Origin: Datisca glomerata
Lineage: Eukaryota > Streptophyta > Magnoliopsida > Cucurbitales > Datiscaceae
Assembly: GCA_003255025.1 (NCBI GenBank)
Contig: QANY01009007.1
Location: 248,001 to 312,000, forward strand
Direction: 5' to 3'
DNA: 64,000 bases
Position 1 is the stretch's first letter, and each line of letters begins with the position of its first letter. The notes beneath the pieces are model-generated. The model was not told where the DNA came from and made no database searches. It saw only the letters and a program-made list of their open reading frames with translations. Positions 47,195-59,883 of the stretch are shown here, piece by piece. The position numbers and the translations under genes were made by a program.

Positions 47195-50100
47195 ATGTTG
47201 CGCGGAAGTTCTCTTGTCCCTTCTCTTGCTAGGACCTCGCCTTTACTTTCACTCTTCACCAAAATCCCACTGCTATTACCCTATAAGAGCACTCACCATA
47301 TTTGCTTTGGACTTTGTAGTTCCCGTTTCTCCTCATTTTCACATCCTCAAGTTAATGGTTTTTCTATCAATCACTTCTCAATGGACAAAGGAAGCAATAT
47401 ATGTACTATAGCTCTATCTGCTACATCTCCAGTTAATGAATCTTCGACTGCTTCCTGCACAGTCAGCAGAAAATCAAAGAAGAAAGCTCGCATGGAATCA
47501 CCTGAGGGGGTGCTTAGACACAAGCTGGGTATGTGCTCAAAGCACGGTAATATCGTCGAAGCTCTTAGACTTTATGACGAGGCACGAAGTAATTGTATCC
47601 AACTTAGCCAAGACCATTATAATGCGTTGCTCTATTGCTGTTCTTCTGGTTCTGCTTACGGGGCTGACCCGAACATCTCAGATTTGGGGATCAAAAGAGG
47701 TTTCGAGATTTTTCAGCAAATGGTGATCGATAAAGTAGCTCCGAATGAGGCTACATTTACTAGCGCTGCTAGGCTTGCTGCTGCAAAGGAGGATCCAGAA
47801 ATGGCTTTTGATTTGGTGAAGCATATGAAAAACTCCGGTATTCCACCTAGATTGAGGTCATATGGACCAGCACTCTTTGGCTTCTCTAAGTTGGGGATGG
47901 CAGACGAAGCTTATGAAGTTGATGCTCACATGGTTGCATCTGGGGTGCAGGCTGAGGAGCTTGAGCTTTCTGCTCTTCTTAAAGTTAGTTTTGATGCAAA
48001 GAAGGCAGACAAGGTTTATGAAATGCTGCACAGGCTACGAGCTACAGTGAGGCAAGTCTCTGAATCAACTGCTGAAATGATCAAAGACTGGTTTAACTCC
48101 AAAGACGCGGCAGAAGCTGGGGATAAACATTGGGATACAAGCAAGGTCAAGGAAGGAATAGTGCAGGGAGGTGGAGGGTGGCACGGGCAAGGTTGGTTGG
48201 GGAGTGGCAACTGGAGTGTGGTGAGGACTCATATGCACGAGAATGGGGTCTGTCATTCATGTGGCCATAAGCTTGTTTGCATTGATATTGATCCGAAAGA
48301 AACAGAGAACTTTGCAGCCTCATTGTCCAACTTAGCACGTGAAAAAGAGGTTAAGGCTGGATTTGATCAGTTTCAGGTATGACATTGTCTTCTTTTGCTT
48401 TTCTCAATCTGAATGACGTGACAAGTAACTAAATGATTAAGATAGATGTTTAATTCTATGTCTTTTTGTTACTTTTTCCCGTATTTCATACATACGTATT
48501 TCGGATGTTTTTAATCAAGCTTTTAGGACATGATCAGTCAAAAGAATTATCCCAACTATCAAAAAGTTGGTCTCAGTGTAAGGATCTAAAGAGAAGATCC
48601 ATGAATGGGTTTATAAAATTGAGATAATTGGAATTTCAGGGTTAAAAACGTTTTATTGGCGGTTTATATGTTATTGGCTCTTTGTTTGATCAAGTGGGTT
48701 TCATAGCATATGTATTTCATGGAATTGTGTTTCACGTGAATACTTTGATAAGATGCGGATATCTAACCATGTTAGAATGTAGAATGATTAACTGCCTTGG
48801 ATGAAACTAGCTGGGAGCAATACTCTTTTTTTTTCATGATTCAGGCCAAGCAAGCTTGTTAAATAATTTCTAGATGTAATCCTGACTGATTTTGAAGGTG
48901 AACTCATTCAGGAGTGGCTTGAAAGGCATGGTCCGTTTGATGCTGTCATTGATGGTGCCAATGTGGGCCTTATCAACCTACATTCTTTTAGCTTTACTCA
49001 GGTGAGTAGATCCTGAAGATAAGGCTTATTCAATCTATATATTCTGAATTCCTCTGGAAGAAATAACGTGTCTAAACGTTTTCCTTCCTTGTAGCTCAAG
49101 AATGTTGTAAATCGATTACGTAAAATCAGTCCTTCAAATCGATTGCCGCTTATTATTTTGCATAAAAGTCGTGTAACTGGCGGTCCTGCCCAGCATCCTA
49201 ATAACAAGATGTTATTGGAGCAATGGAGACAGAATGGTGCACTCTATGCAACTCCTGCTGGTTCAAATGATGATTGGTAGGTTACAAATTGCACCAAGTA
49301 GATAAATATTCAATTGAGTTTTCTATCATATAGTTAAGCACCTATCATATAGTTACAATTTCCTGCGGCTTTTACCAGGTATTGGTTATACGCGGCTGTT
49401 AGTTCCAAGTGTTTGCTGGTGACGAATGACGAGATGAGGGACCACTTGTTCCAACTGCTAGGGACTAGCTTTTTTCCAAGATGGAAGGAAAAGCATCAGG
49501 TACTCTTCCAGCTTTTGTTTAACCATTTGTAATCTTTCATTTCCATCTTCATTCTCCAATCTTTGTGTGATCAAATGGAAAGAACTCTCTCTCTCTCTCC
49601 AAATATTATTATTATTTCTAGAGCTTCCCCAATCCAAGAAATTCTTTGAATATTGTATCTTCTAGTCCGACTTCAGATTATTGACAGCATCTTACTCTTT
49701 TTTGACTTTCCCCATAAATTTCTCAAGGATTGTATGAATGCTCTTGCCTGGAATATAAATATATTTTGGGGTTAAATACACTGGACTGAAACGTAAAGGT
49801 CGAAACTTTGAAAACTTTGATGAAAGTTAAGGGACCCAATTGACAATTTTAGAAGTTCATTGTGAAAAGTGTCCAATGGTGATGGTTGGATGTTAGGAAA
49901 AGTGTATTCAAAATCTGATCGCGCATATGGGGTTCGGTTCATATATCGTGACACGTTTTCCGTTTTGTTCAACGATTGAAATTCGTTTCCGTTGTATATT
50001 ATTTGCAGGTTCGACTGTCAGTATCAACTAACAGACTGAAACTCCAAATGCCTCCTCCTTATTCAATCGTCATTCAGGTGAGATAATCAGCCAACAATCT

Positions 50101-50272
50101 TTCATCATAGAGATGAAATGCGAAGGCTTTCTAATGATTAATATGATTACAGGAATCGGAAAGTGGTAGTTGGCACGTACCAACGAATACAGGTGATGAT
50201 CTTGAGACCCCAAGGCAGTGGTTGTGTGTCACCCGAGCTGGTAAGGCCTCTGTAGGGAGAGAGGGAGCGTAA
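47195..50272 (+). CDS. PRORP1: Protein-only RNase P (PRORP1-like), organelle-targeted, six exons, 587 aa
   Basis: Cuts the 5' leader from precursor tRNAs without an RNA subunit; in Arabidopsis PRORP1 acts in mitochondria and plastids. Exons: 47195-48376, 48912-49001, 49095-49276, 49379-49499, 50009-50077, 50153-50272, all GT-AG and in frame. The first 60-75 residues are Ser/Leu/Arg-rich with almost no acids, as in a transit peptide. PPR repeats cover about residues 100-340 (for example IFQQMVIDKVAPNEATFTSA). A zinc half-site CHSC is at 353-356 and the NYN nuclease domain starts near 395. Putative catalytic aspartates are D408 (VIDGANVGL), D483 and D484 (SNDDWYW) and D502 (TNDEMRDH). Their spacing (75, 76, 94) equals that of Arabidopsis D399, D474, D475 and D493. 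His556 and Cys573 fit the second zinc half-site. The start was set at the ATG at 47195; the GTG before it is not needed. It is convergent with the GT47 gene. Confidence 0.95.
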
Positions 50273-50313
50273 GCTGTATTCTAATTTATTAATTGATTAT
50301 TGATTATGCTACT

Positions 50314-50319
50314 AATAAA
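50314..50319 (+). terminator. Candidate poly(A) signal of the PRORP1-like gene
   Basis: AATAAA on the plus strand, about 42 bases after the stop codon at 50272. Confidence 0.55.
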
Positions 50320-51139
50320 GAAGTGCAATGGAGTATTTGTTATTGATTATGCTATTAATTAGACTATTTTCCAATGGGTAAACTTACTTAAAAAACAAAG
50401 TAAGTTTCTTGTTAATCATACAGAGAGAATAAATGAGTTAGTCATAGGCACCATGGTGACAATAAATGTGAACTCAATCACTTTTCAAATAAAGTAATTC
50501 TATATTGATTAAATTATGAACGTAGGTTTAATTAATCAAGTTATGGGTTAATACGTAACACAGTTATTCAACTGTGAAATTATATTTTTTTTTAATTTAT
50601 AAGTTTTATAGAGAACTGTAAAAATATCTAACTTTTTAGCTTAAATTATAAAAAAGGTCAGAAAATTTGTTTCTTTTGCAAAAAAATGTCGAGTATATAG
50701 ATTATTTATCAAAATTACACAGGCTTAAAAGTAGATAATTTATTTACATCTGTGTAATTCTCATAAATAAATTATGCAGTTTTAGTTAAAAAGTTAAATT
50801 TTTTTGTATTTTTTTGAAAATTTAACAATTTTGTTTATCCATCTTACATCTTCATGCACCCATCTAATATTATTAATAGTATCGACTCATGACTCATCTA
50901 ATACAAAAATTTATGAAAAGATGAGTTAATCTAATACAAAAATAAAAAATTTATGACAAGATGAGTTGACACTTGATATAGTGATTACTTCTCTAATCAT
51001 AAGTTTGAATCATAATATTCTCCTAAAGGTCGTATACAAAAAAATCATATACTTTAAATGGAAAAGAATAGTTTTTTTTTAAGAGAACTCTATAATATTA
51101 GCCAAAAGAAAGATTAATTGGATGATAAAATTACATTAA
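50320..51139. other. Spacer between convergent PRORP1 and GT47 genes
   Basis: Very AT-rich and without a gene. It must contain the 3' ends of both flanking genes. Confidence 0.55.
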
Positions 51140-54100
51140 TCAATCAGATAACATAATGTTAAGTCTTCTAAGCCAAACAGAGTGAAGAATCATATGAATA
51201 ACATCAAAAGGCTTAGCTGGTCTATTAACCTGAAAATGCCTTTGAACTTTCACCACCCTCCTCTGCAACTTCAAATACTTCTCAAAACTAACCTCTTTTA
51301 AAATCTTTTTGATTTCTGGTATCCTACCAGACGGGACATAAATAGAAAATCTACTCCAATTAAGCACATCATCGAACGGCAAAACATAATGGTCAGAAAT
51401 AATAACAGGAACACAACCAGCCAAAATGGCCTCCACAACTCTTGGACTTGCTACCTCGTACCCACTTGGGCACAAACAAAACTTGGTTTGTCCCATTAAT
51501 TGGTAGTAATTTTGGTCCTTGGGAAGATACTCATGGACTTGGACTTCTTTGTCCTTGTCTTTCCAATGGTGGAGTAAGACTTTTCTTATGTCCCCGTGGG
51601 CTCCGCCGGCAAAGAAGGCGAGGATCTGGCGGTCGGTTGGCGGTGGGGAGAGGATGGGTGGGGAGAGCTGGTTTGGAGGGAGGTTTAGTTCAGGTAAGGA
51701 GACGTCTCTTGTGGGTTTGAAGCCTTCTGAGGTGTTGGCATTGCATAGGACTCTTATTAAGTTCTTGAAGTAATCTGGGTTCTCTTTTGTTACTTCTGGC
51801 GCCTGTGAAAAGTATTAAGTAATTTGTAACTACTAATCATTTACAATTAACATCATTTATCAACATTCTATAGTCGTTTGTTATTCATGCGACTCAATAT
51901 GGTCTATTTATATAAAACATTTTCAATTTCTCATTTAAAGAATAAGAACTCAATGATCTTTTCTTATTTTTTATTCAGTTAAGGAGATGTCAATCAACTA
52001 AAAGTTAGTTGTAAGTTTAAAGATTAAATTGACAAAATTATACTTCAAGCCTCAAGGACTAAATTAGAAAAAAAACTAAACTACAAAAAATCATACACTT
52101 TTATGTGTATTGCAATTACACTGTCTACATAGATTTTTTGGCTATATCGCACAGACGTTACTGTGATAAAAATAAGTAAAACATGTTGTTAATATGTTTC
52201 TCATATGTCAAAAAGAGTTTTTCATGCACTAAAATTAACATGATACGTTAAATATATTACATTTTGGTTCCGTTAAGTACGTACATGTTAGCCTCTTAAT
52301 TTACAGTATAAAGTCACTATTTCAAAATCTTTTCCATTGGTTTTGGGAAGGGAAATAAACTTTTTCAAGTTAAAAGACTTCAAACTAACGGGTTTTATGT
52401 GACTAGGAGCTTCGTAAAAATTTCAAAGCATAGTGCCTAAACTTATAGCTAAACGAACCCTTAGACCGTCCTCTTGCTAACTTCCCAAAAAGATGTCATG
52501 TTTAAGAGATTGGACCATTAAACCCAAAATTTAATGGCCAAGCAGTTCGGCACAAACGCAGGGTTTGTCTTTTTTTTTTTAATTTCTTTTTATTTACTTT
52601 CAGGACGAACGATGCAGATCTAATATAAACATTCATGTGCAGAAGGCGTGGCAAAAAAAATAGGAAGAAAGTGTAAACGTACCCAATCATGGCAAGATAC
52701 CATAAAATGATCAGCTCCGTTGCTTCTATTCCAATAAGGGTATTTATCAGCTACGACGTTGACATAATCAGTAACGATCCTCACCAATTGATCACGAGCG
52801 TAAGTTGTGATTGGAAGGTAGATATAGTGTACGATGTAGACCACACTTATGGGGAGAAAGAACACGTGCGCCTCATCAGGATGACGAGCCATGAAGGGGC
52901 TCTTTCCACCGTCCATCTCATCCATGAACTGTCCCTCTACTGAGTAAATGTGTTTCATTGGCCCATCATGAATTAGAGGCTGCTCTCCTTCTTTGTAGGC
53001 CCACACTTTAAATCTCTTCACCATCTCAATATGACTCCTATTTTTTTAAGAAAAAAAATGAAAACTTGTTAAAAGTTAAAAAAGACCATCATCAATAAAT
53101 ATAATTAATTGCCATTTATTGGTTAATTTAAACCAACTTTATTAGGAAAGATACGTTTGGAGAGTATATTTTCGTTTATTTATGAGTGGATTAAATATTT
53201 CATCAATCTTTATTTATTCTCATAACTACAACTAGGATGCTATTGAGTATTTTCACCCTAAAAGTTAGTTTTGGAGAGGTCCAATCTTCCATCATATTTT
53301 ATAAACTTACTATCAATCCATTTGACTATCGATATGGGATAACGAGTCTTAGTTGAATAACCGTTGACTTGTTTCATCTGGATTCACAAAACATTAGGAT
53401 CGGATAATTGTCGAACGGCTTTGCCTGGATTCACCAAGTATCGGGCCGTGAGTTGGGGACTTAATAACTCACTTCACCTGTATCGAGATGAAGACTTGCT
53501 GGTAAACTTGAATCTAACTCTGATACTAATGTTGGGTGTTATTAAGTCTTCTCACATAAAAACTAACTTTGAAATTAATGTTTTCCCTCACACTTATAAC
53601 CTTCGTATCAATTACTTCAACAGACTTTCATATTTATAAAAATCATAAAAATGAAGTTTTTGCTAATTCTATGTGCCAACACTCATATTCTTAAAATTTA
53701 ATTAGAATAAATAATAGAAAGAAATATTTGCAACAAATTCTTTAATTACCATTTATTTGTCATTTGGATTCTCCAACTCAAAAGCTTTTTTTATTCTCAA
53801 ATCTCAAAAATTAAAAAGTTACTCAAACAGATTTAGCAAAAAAAAAGTCAAAAGGAATCAAACGACGACGTCTAACAATTTAGGCCAGCCTAGGTTTAGG
53901 TACATTTAAGGAAAGGAAACAGAAGGCATGCCTACTACTACTCATTATACTGTCTAAAACGGTTCTCTTATTCCCCATGCTACATACTTCTGCCTAATTT
54001 ATACCTAAAATCAAGCAAGTCTACCCTTCAGTTTGGTAAGAAACAAAGTTCTTGTAATTTTTTCGACCGAGATCAGTCGAAAACACATTCAAAAAATAAA

Positions 54101-54986
54101 AGGAACAATTTGTATGGTAAATGAAATTCGAACGTCATGTATCTATCATGTATCTATCAACGTCGTAAATAAGAAGAACAAAGATAAATACTAAATAATT
54201 AAGTACGTGTAAGATTTCTTGCACGTGGAATTGCCCGTTCACCCTAATAGTTTGTTTTATAAATTTTGTTTTTCACAAAAAAATACCATACTTTTTTCTT
54301 GGCCATGTCCGAAGACAATTTGTAATAAAGTTTTACTCTTAATTCAAACTACTCCATTTTTTCTCCTAAAGACTTCTTTTGGATGCTACAAGTTCATGAT
54401 ACTAACGTAACAGCACGTATGTACAATCAACTCCAAATTTTCTTAGACGCCAAACAGATAATAACGAAGAGATAGAGAGTGTAATAAGAAAGAGAAGGCA
54501 AGAGAACATATACTAACTGATGGAAAGCGTAAGCGTTTCTGTAAACGCATCCCCGGGGGATAAAACTCTCGACATTATCCGACGTATAATTCCGTGTCCG
54601 AATTGCTTTTCGAATGCTCGCTCGTGCTCTAGCCAAACCTTCTTCAACTCTCTGCAAACTATTCTTATTCTGCCAAAAAAATCATAAATAACAAAAATTA
54701 GAACAAAAGACATACATACAAAAAAAACACTTAAAACCAATTGATATTCATTGAACACCTTGGTGCTAGAAAAATATGATTGAGGCTGTTGTTGGGATAG
54801 TGCCACGGCAGGTACAGGTGCAGATGCAACGACATGTTGGGCTGAGTAATGGTTGGTTTTGATGTGGTTGATGAATGGAATAATAGAAATTTGGTTGTGT
54901 TTGGGAGGAAAGAAAGAGAGAGAAAGAAAGAGAATGAAAAGAAAAATTGGGAGAAGTAGATATGGTTTTGGAGTGAAGAAAGCCAT
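51140..54986 (-). CDS. Exostosin-family glycosyltransferase (GT47), Golgi type II membrane protein, four exons, 465 aa
   Basis: GT47 enzymes add sugars to cell-wall polysaccharides or glycoproteins in the Golgi; this one resembles the Arabidopsis At5g03795/At5g11130 group, and its sugar substrate cannot be told from sequence. Exons (minus): 54759-54986, 54518-54669, 52683-53037, 51140-51802, in frame with GT-AG introns. The N-terminus is a short cytosolic stub, then a single hydrophobic anchor (about residues 9-28, [17 protein letters not shown]), then a Ser/Gln/Pro-rich stem. The exostosin domain begins with [20 protein letters not shown]. Family signatures follow: [34 protein letters not shown] across the exon 3/4 junction, [33 protein letters not shown] and [15 protein letters not shown]. 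Length is normal (about 450-510 in the family). Intron 2 is about 1.5 kb and includes possible repeat debris. No lesion is seen. Confidence 0.93.
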
Positions 54987-55426
54987 ATATAAGTTGAAGA
55001 ATAAAAAATAGTTTTTTTTAATAATTTCCTTCTTCTTCTTCTTGTTCTTATGGGGTTTTGGAGAAGAAGAGGGTAATAATGTGGAGGGTGTGTAGTGTAG
55101 AGGTTGATTAACTAAGTTGTGCCAACTTTCTCTCTTCCATGAATGTAATGGAATGAATGAATGTATCAGTTAGTTTGAGACCATAAAGAAATAAAAAAGG
55201 GTTTTTAGAGATTGCGCAGCTTCTTTTGAATCATATTATGGAATTTATAGTCGTAATTAATCTCCAGTTTTACTTTATATAAATCTTTTAATTTGTAGTT
55301 TAGTCTCTCTCTCTCTTTTCCTTTTTATGCATATCATATTTACTTACCAAATCGACAAAATAATATTTACTTGCCTAATCTCTAAATGGGGATGGTTTTT
55401 TAAGAACTAGTATTCAGCACCGCCGT

Positions 55427-55467
<41 letters not shown>

Positions 55468-56127
55468 CAGACTGTTCATACACCTCATAATTTAGAGTTT
55501 TATTATTTTTCTTATACATTCATTTATCATGTCTAAAGTGAAATAAAAACACCGCCAACTCATAAAGACGTTAAGCACTGCGATGCTATATAGTATTTTT
55601 TTCTTCAAGGTCTCATCCATGTTTATGTCCAGAGAGCAATCTAAATATTTTTTTTACTACAACAACAATATATTGACAATTTTATAAATAAATAATTCTA
55701 ACAAAATAGTTTAAAAAAGTAATAAATGTGAGACCTAATTTAAAGAGGAGCGTTACAGATCAGTTCTAGGCTACTAACTACATGAACTTAATTACCACTT
55801 AATAAAGAAGTGAAACTTTTATTTAATTTCTACCATAGGAAACCAAAAATTTTGGGCCTCGATCACTAGAACCATTCTAATCTTTTTACTAGAACTAGAA
55901 AACCGTACAATAAAACAGACAGAGAAAGAGTTTACAGAGGAGAGCAATAGTGGTTCAATCTTATGTGTGTTACTACATCATAAAACGTCCAACAACGGTA
56001 TTATGTATGGCTGAACCCAAATTTGTGGCTTCGATAGATATTATTTAAGAGTAATTCTAAGTCCATTTAATTTTAGATCAAATTCTAATCGACCATGTTA
56101 ATAATTCATAGGTTTGTTGTGTGTTCT
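54987..56127. other. Upstream region of the GT47 gene and AT-rich spacer
   Basis: The first 100-200 bases on the minus strand hold the GT47 leader and promoter. A (TA)17 microsatellite lies at 55432-55465. Nothing else was recognised. Confidence 0.5.
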
Positions 56128-56315
56128 CATTTTTTTTGTAATTGACCTAGTGTATCCTTAAAAGCTTTCAACCAATGGATTAATCACTGTCACAGAATGT
56201 GAAAACCAATGACGCATGGGGTTTTTCTATGGTGTTGAGGCTCGAACTCAGGTTCTCTTACATTCACTTGAGTCATTGCCTTGGGACCGAGCTCCTTACC
56301 ACTCCGTCAACCCCA
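56128..56315 (-). mobile_element. tRNA-derived SINE
   Basis: On the minus strand GGGGTTGACGGAGTGGTAAG (box A-like) is followed about 50 bases later by CTGAGTTCGAGCCTC (a good box B). A body of about 110 bases ends in ATTACAAAAAAAATG. This is the structure of a plant tRNA-derived SINE. Target duplications were not resolved. Confidence 0.6.
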
Positions 56316-56319
56316 TTGA

Positions 56320-57290
56320 GTTTTTTGTGTTATCATTTGTTAAAATGAGCTAATGTATAGGTTAATAGTCCAATTGACGATTGATATATACTGTAGTCAG
56401 GATTAAAACTTAGTCTAAACTTAGTCATTGTAGAATATACTGTAGTCAAGATTACTCGTTAGGTTCCATTTTGTTTTATGATTTGGTTAAAAAAACGAAA
56501 GATAAACACACCAAAATGAAAATATATGCATCTCTTCTTAGTCTTACATCGGGTTCTTAAGCTTTTTTTCCCAATTTCTTTCGTAAAAATTATACTTATG
56601 AATTCATTACGTGTTTTAAACTTCAACATTTCTCAAAAAAATTTCTGGTTCCACCTCTGAATAGATATGTTAGCAAATATACCATAATTTACGTAGACAT
56701 TACATATTACAGAGTCTGCCAACCTTTTCAAGGCCAACAAACCTTATAGCAATTTACTTGATCATATGAGATATAGGAAAAGTATAGTTAGGAAGTAGAG
56801 GAGCTAAAAAGAAAGCATGTGGGTTGTTATATTCCATAATCCTTGGGTTTTATATATGGCAAATATTTTTATTTTTCACCCAATTATGAAAGAGATATGG
56901 TCCTCTTTTAATGAATTTCAAGCTATATTAAGCAAAAGTTGATTTTTTTCTCCATATAAGGGTATGGAGGAGGTTTTTATGGTATTATTGATCTTTTCAA
57001 GGACTTTCTCCATGAGTTAAAAAAAGGACTTTCTCCATGAGTTAAAAAAAAAGGACTTCTCCACGAAATACATCAATTTTAGAAGCTTTGACAAAAAATT
57101 ATACCCTTTTGTGCTTCATAAATAGCCGTGTAGCAATATTAATCAGCTAGCTGGTGCGTGTGTAAGTGCTAGTATGAAAATCAGACTGATGTTGCATTAT
57201 GGTTTTCCACACGTCTGTACCTCGAGTCTTGACCATGCACAATGTACAGATTTAGACTATCATATCTGATTTTGACGTTTTAAATATTAG
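56320..57290. other. AT-rich spacer
   Basis: No gene was seen. A short direct duplication of CTTTCTCCATGAGTTAAAAAA occurs at about 57003-57055. Confidence 0.45.
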
Positions 57291-57415
57291 GGGTATACAA
57301 AAATTGATCAAATCGAACCGGATCAAATAAAAAATGATGGGTTAGTTAATTGTCGTTGGTTAAGTCTTGATTTAAACCAAACTTTTGAAAGTGACCAGAC
57401 CGACTGCTTATCCTC

Positions 57416-57449
<34 letters not shown>

Positions 57450-57460
57450 CATATATATAC
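57416..57460. repeat. (CA)n(TA)n compound microsatellite
   Basis: About 12 CA units followed by about 10 TA units, directly abutting a truncated CACTA subterminal sequence. Confidence 0.95.
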
Positions 57461-57605
57461 GGTTTTTGGAGCTACAGTGGCAGTTTTAATCGCTGGCATA
57501 AATTGCTGCGGCGGTTCAAAAACCGCTGCCAAAGCCACCATCACAAATACTTATATCGACGGTTTTGGCCATCATCAGCGTAACTGCCGTTATATGTATA
57601 ATATA
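57460..57605. mobile_element. Truncated second copy of the CACTA subterminal region
   Basis: GGTTTTTGGAGCTACAGTGG, then CGCTGGCATAAATTGCTGCG and GCGGTTCAAAAACCGC, parallels the block just inside the CACTA terminus at 57690-57810. Here it has no CACTA end; a microsatellite sits where the terminus should be. It is probably the end of another, damaged member of the family. Confidence 0.6.
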
Positions 57606-58499
57606 TATATCATATTTATTTTCTCACATTCCGTTCATTTCCCATTTCTCACATTTCTCTCTTCACTACAAGGAAAAAGGTCCACGCCGATGATTTTTTG
57701 GAGCAATACCGGTGGTTTTAACCGCCGGCATAAATTCCTGCGGCGGTTCAAAAACCGCCGCTAAAATCACCGTCGCAAACGCTTATATTGACAGTTTTGG
57801 CCACCGTCGGCGTAACCATCATTATTTTGTACTTTAGTGGTGGTTTTGTGTCACCAATGCCGACGGTTTGTCTCCGCCAGTATATGCTTTAAAAAAAGTG
57901 CGTATTCTTTAGTGGCGGTTGAAACTACCGCCTAATGGTAAAAAAAATTTATCTATACCAGTGGGTGTAACAGCATGTATTTGATATAAAATCACTGGTA
58001 TAAACACACATAGATGTTTTACAGCCTCTCCACTCTTTTTTGAACATCCCATAATTTTTAAAACTACATGTTTCACAAAACATTCTATAATATAGATTCA
58101 AAATGCATCAATTTTCACATTCACCAAACAGATTTTAGCATAACAATTTCAGAGTATAAATATCTAAATTCAATTCATGTAACATCGAACGTAGAAAAAA
58201 GATCAATTCAGAGTTATAGTATAATTCAATTCAAACATCCGCAAATACAAAAGTAAAAGTATCATGAGTTCAAAGATAAGCGAAAACAATATCTTTAATT
58301 GTCACAGAACTACGATCACAAAGTTGGGGAGCTCCACAATCCTATAAAGACATATAAATGAACAAAATTAATATTAGTATTAGAATAAACATAATTTATA
58401 ATTATGTAAAGTATATATTCATTAGACATCTTACATTATCACTGCCGGAGAATTGTGAGGGCGAAGGATTTTATGCTTGCATCATTTTAATAATGTATG

Positions 58500-59650
58500 C
58501 TAGTTAGGTTTGAAGTTGAGTTTGACTAACTTCAAGTTCGTTGAGCCTCGACTTTACCCTTTTATGTTCCGCAAGTGGAACATACGCCTCTTCTAAAAAC
58601 CGACGGCTACTTTGCAGTCCAAATACACTGGTGGGAGTTGGATCTAATCCCATTCCACTGACTCGTCCAAAATGCTCTGGACCTATAACTTCAGAAAATG
58701 TGTCTCTAGCTGAAATACTATTGCCATTCGGTGTTTGGGTCACCATAAGTTCTTGCATTTTCTCCTACAATATAAATAAACAATTCGATCACATATATGA
58801 CAAATATAGACTTAAAAATTAAAAATATTGACAAATATAGACTTAAAAATATTTCTTATAGCTCTAGAAGCAGATTCAAGATCCATCCAATTCCCAACTT
58901 TTTATTTATCCGAAACTATGTACAATATGACTTCATCGGGCTCTCTCCCGAACTCCTCTGTCTACCATTATGGTTAAAAAAATTATATTCTTGATCGCAA
59001 TACTAAAAACAAGAATACTACGTACTTATAATAAAAAAAGATTTGCGTACCATTTCATATTTTTTTCGCGCCAAGCTTTTCCTTCCCAAAGAATGTTTTA
59101 TGGTTTGTTTTTATCACAAAAAGTATTTGTTTCACTACGAGCCTGTTATTTGAGAAATAAAATTAGTAATTATTCTATATTCTAAACAAAATTCATTGTA
59201 AAAAAATATTGTAATATCATTCCTTGAGGAGTGAATAAAAAATGATATGTTCTCCTCAATTTACTTTTATCATCCTTCCAATTCTTATTAATTAAAGATA
59301 ATGTTATCTTACGGTTGGATTTTGTAACTTCCCATTTACTCTGAAAATTATAAATGTATAGTTACTAAATACATAATGGAAGATACGATTACAAATATGT
59401 ATTTATACATTCACAATATCCCATACTGCGTTCTTGTACATTTCAGGACTCTTCTTCCAAGTATCATAGATGATCGGCATTAGATCGTAGTTGTGTGCTA
59501 TTGAACCCAAAAAAATGGTATATATTGCTGCTTGATCCTCGATCAGTTCTTCTAACGAGTTGAATTCATATTTCGCTCTCTTCCCTTCAGGTAGATTCCA
59601 TATTTCAGCCATTTGAGTCTTGCCTTGTGCATTTCGACTAGAAGATCCAC
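58500..59650 (-). pseudogene. CACTA accessory transposase (TNP1/Ptta-En-Spm type), broken
   Basis: Recognisable parts run in order on the minus strand. 59612-59403 encodes MAEIWNLPEGKRAKYEFNSL...FLGSIAHNYDLMPI. The middle part, about 59110-58920, reads roughly SLGRKSLARKKYEM and then GREPDEVILYIVSDK in shifting frames. 58758-58504 encodes IGPEHFGRVSGMGLDPTPTS, a coiled-coil-like C-terminal stretch, and a stop. The family binds the subterminal repeats and helps TNP2. Frame breaks between the parts may be introns or lesions; in-frame stops suggest it is dead. Confidence 0.7.
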
Positions 59651-59883
59651 CTATGTATACAACATTATTTTATATGTTAGACATTATATGAATAAGAACA
59701 ATGATTTCTACCATGGACCATGATGAATATACTTGCACAACAAAATATATAATTACATTATCAAAGAGAGACATAACTTATCAACACTATCAAGTAAATA
59801 GATTCTAAGATCCGTGATCATTTTAGAAAATTAAATATTAACACAATCAAATAAAGACATACCTAATTCAAATAGTAACACAA

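Noticed and set aside
51442..51773. Plus frames across GT47 exon 4
   Set aside because: They are complements of well-supported exostosin coding sequence on the minus strand.
56215..56315. Possible tRNA gene
   Set aside because: Boxes A and B are present, but there is no pairing acceptor stem and an A-tailed body follows; it fits a SINE better.
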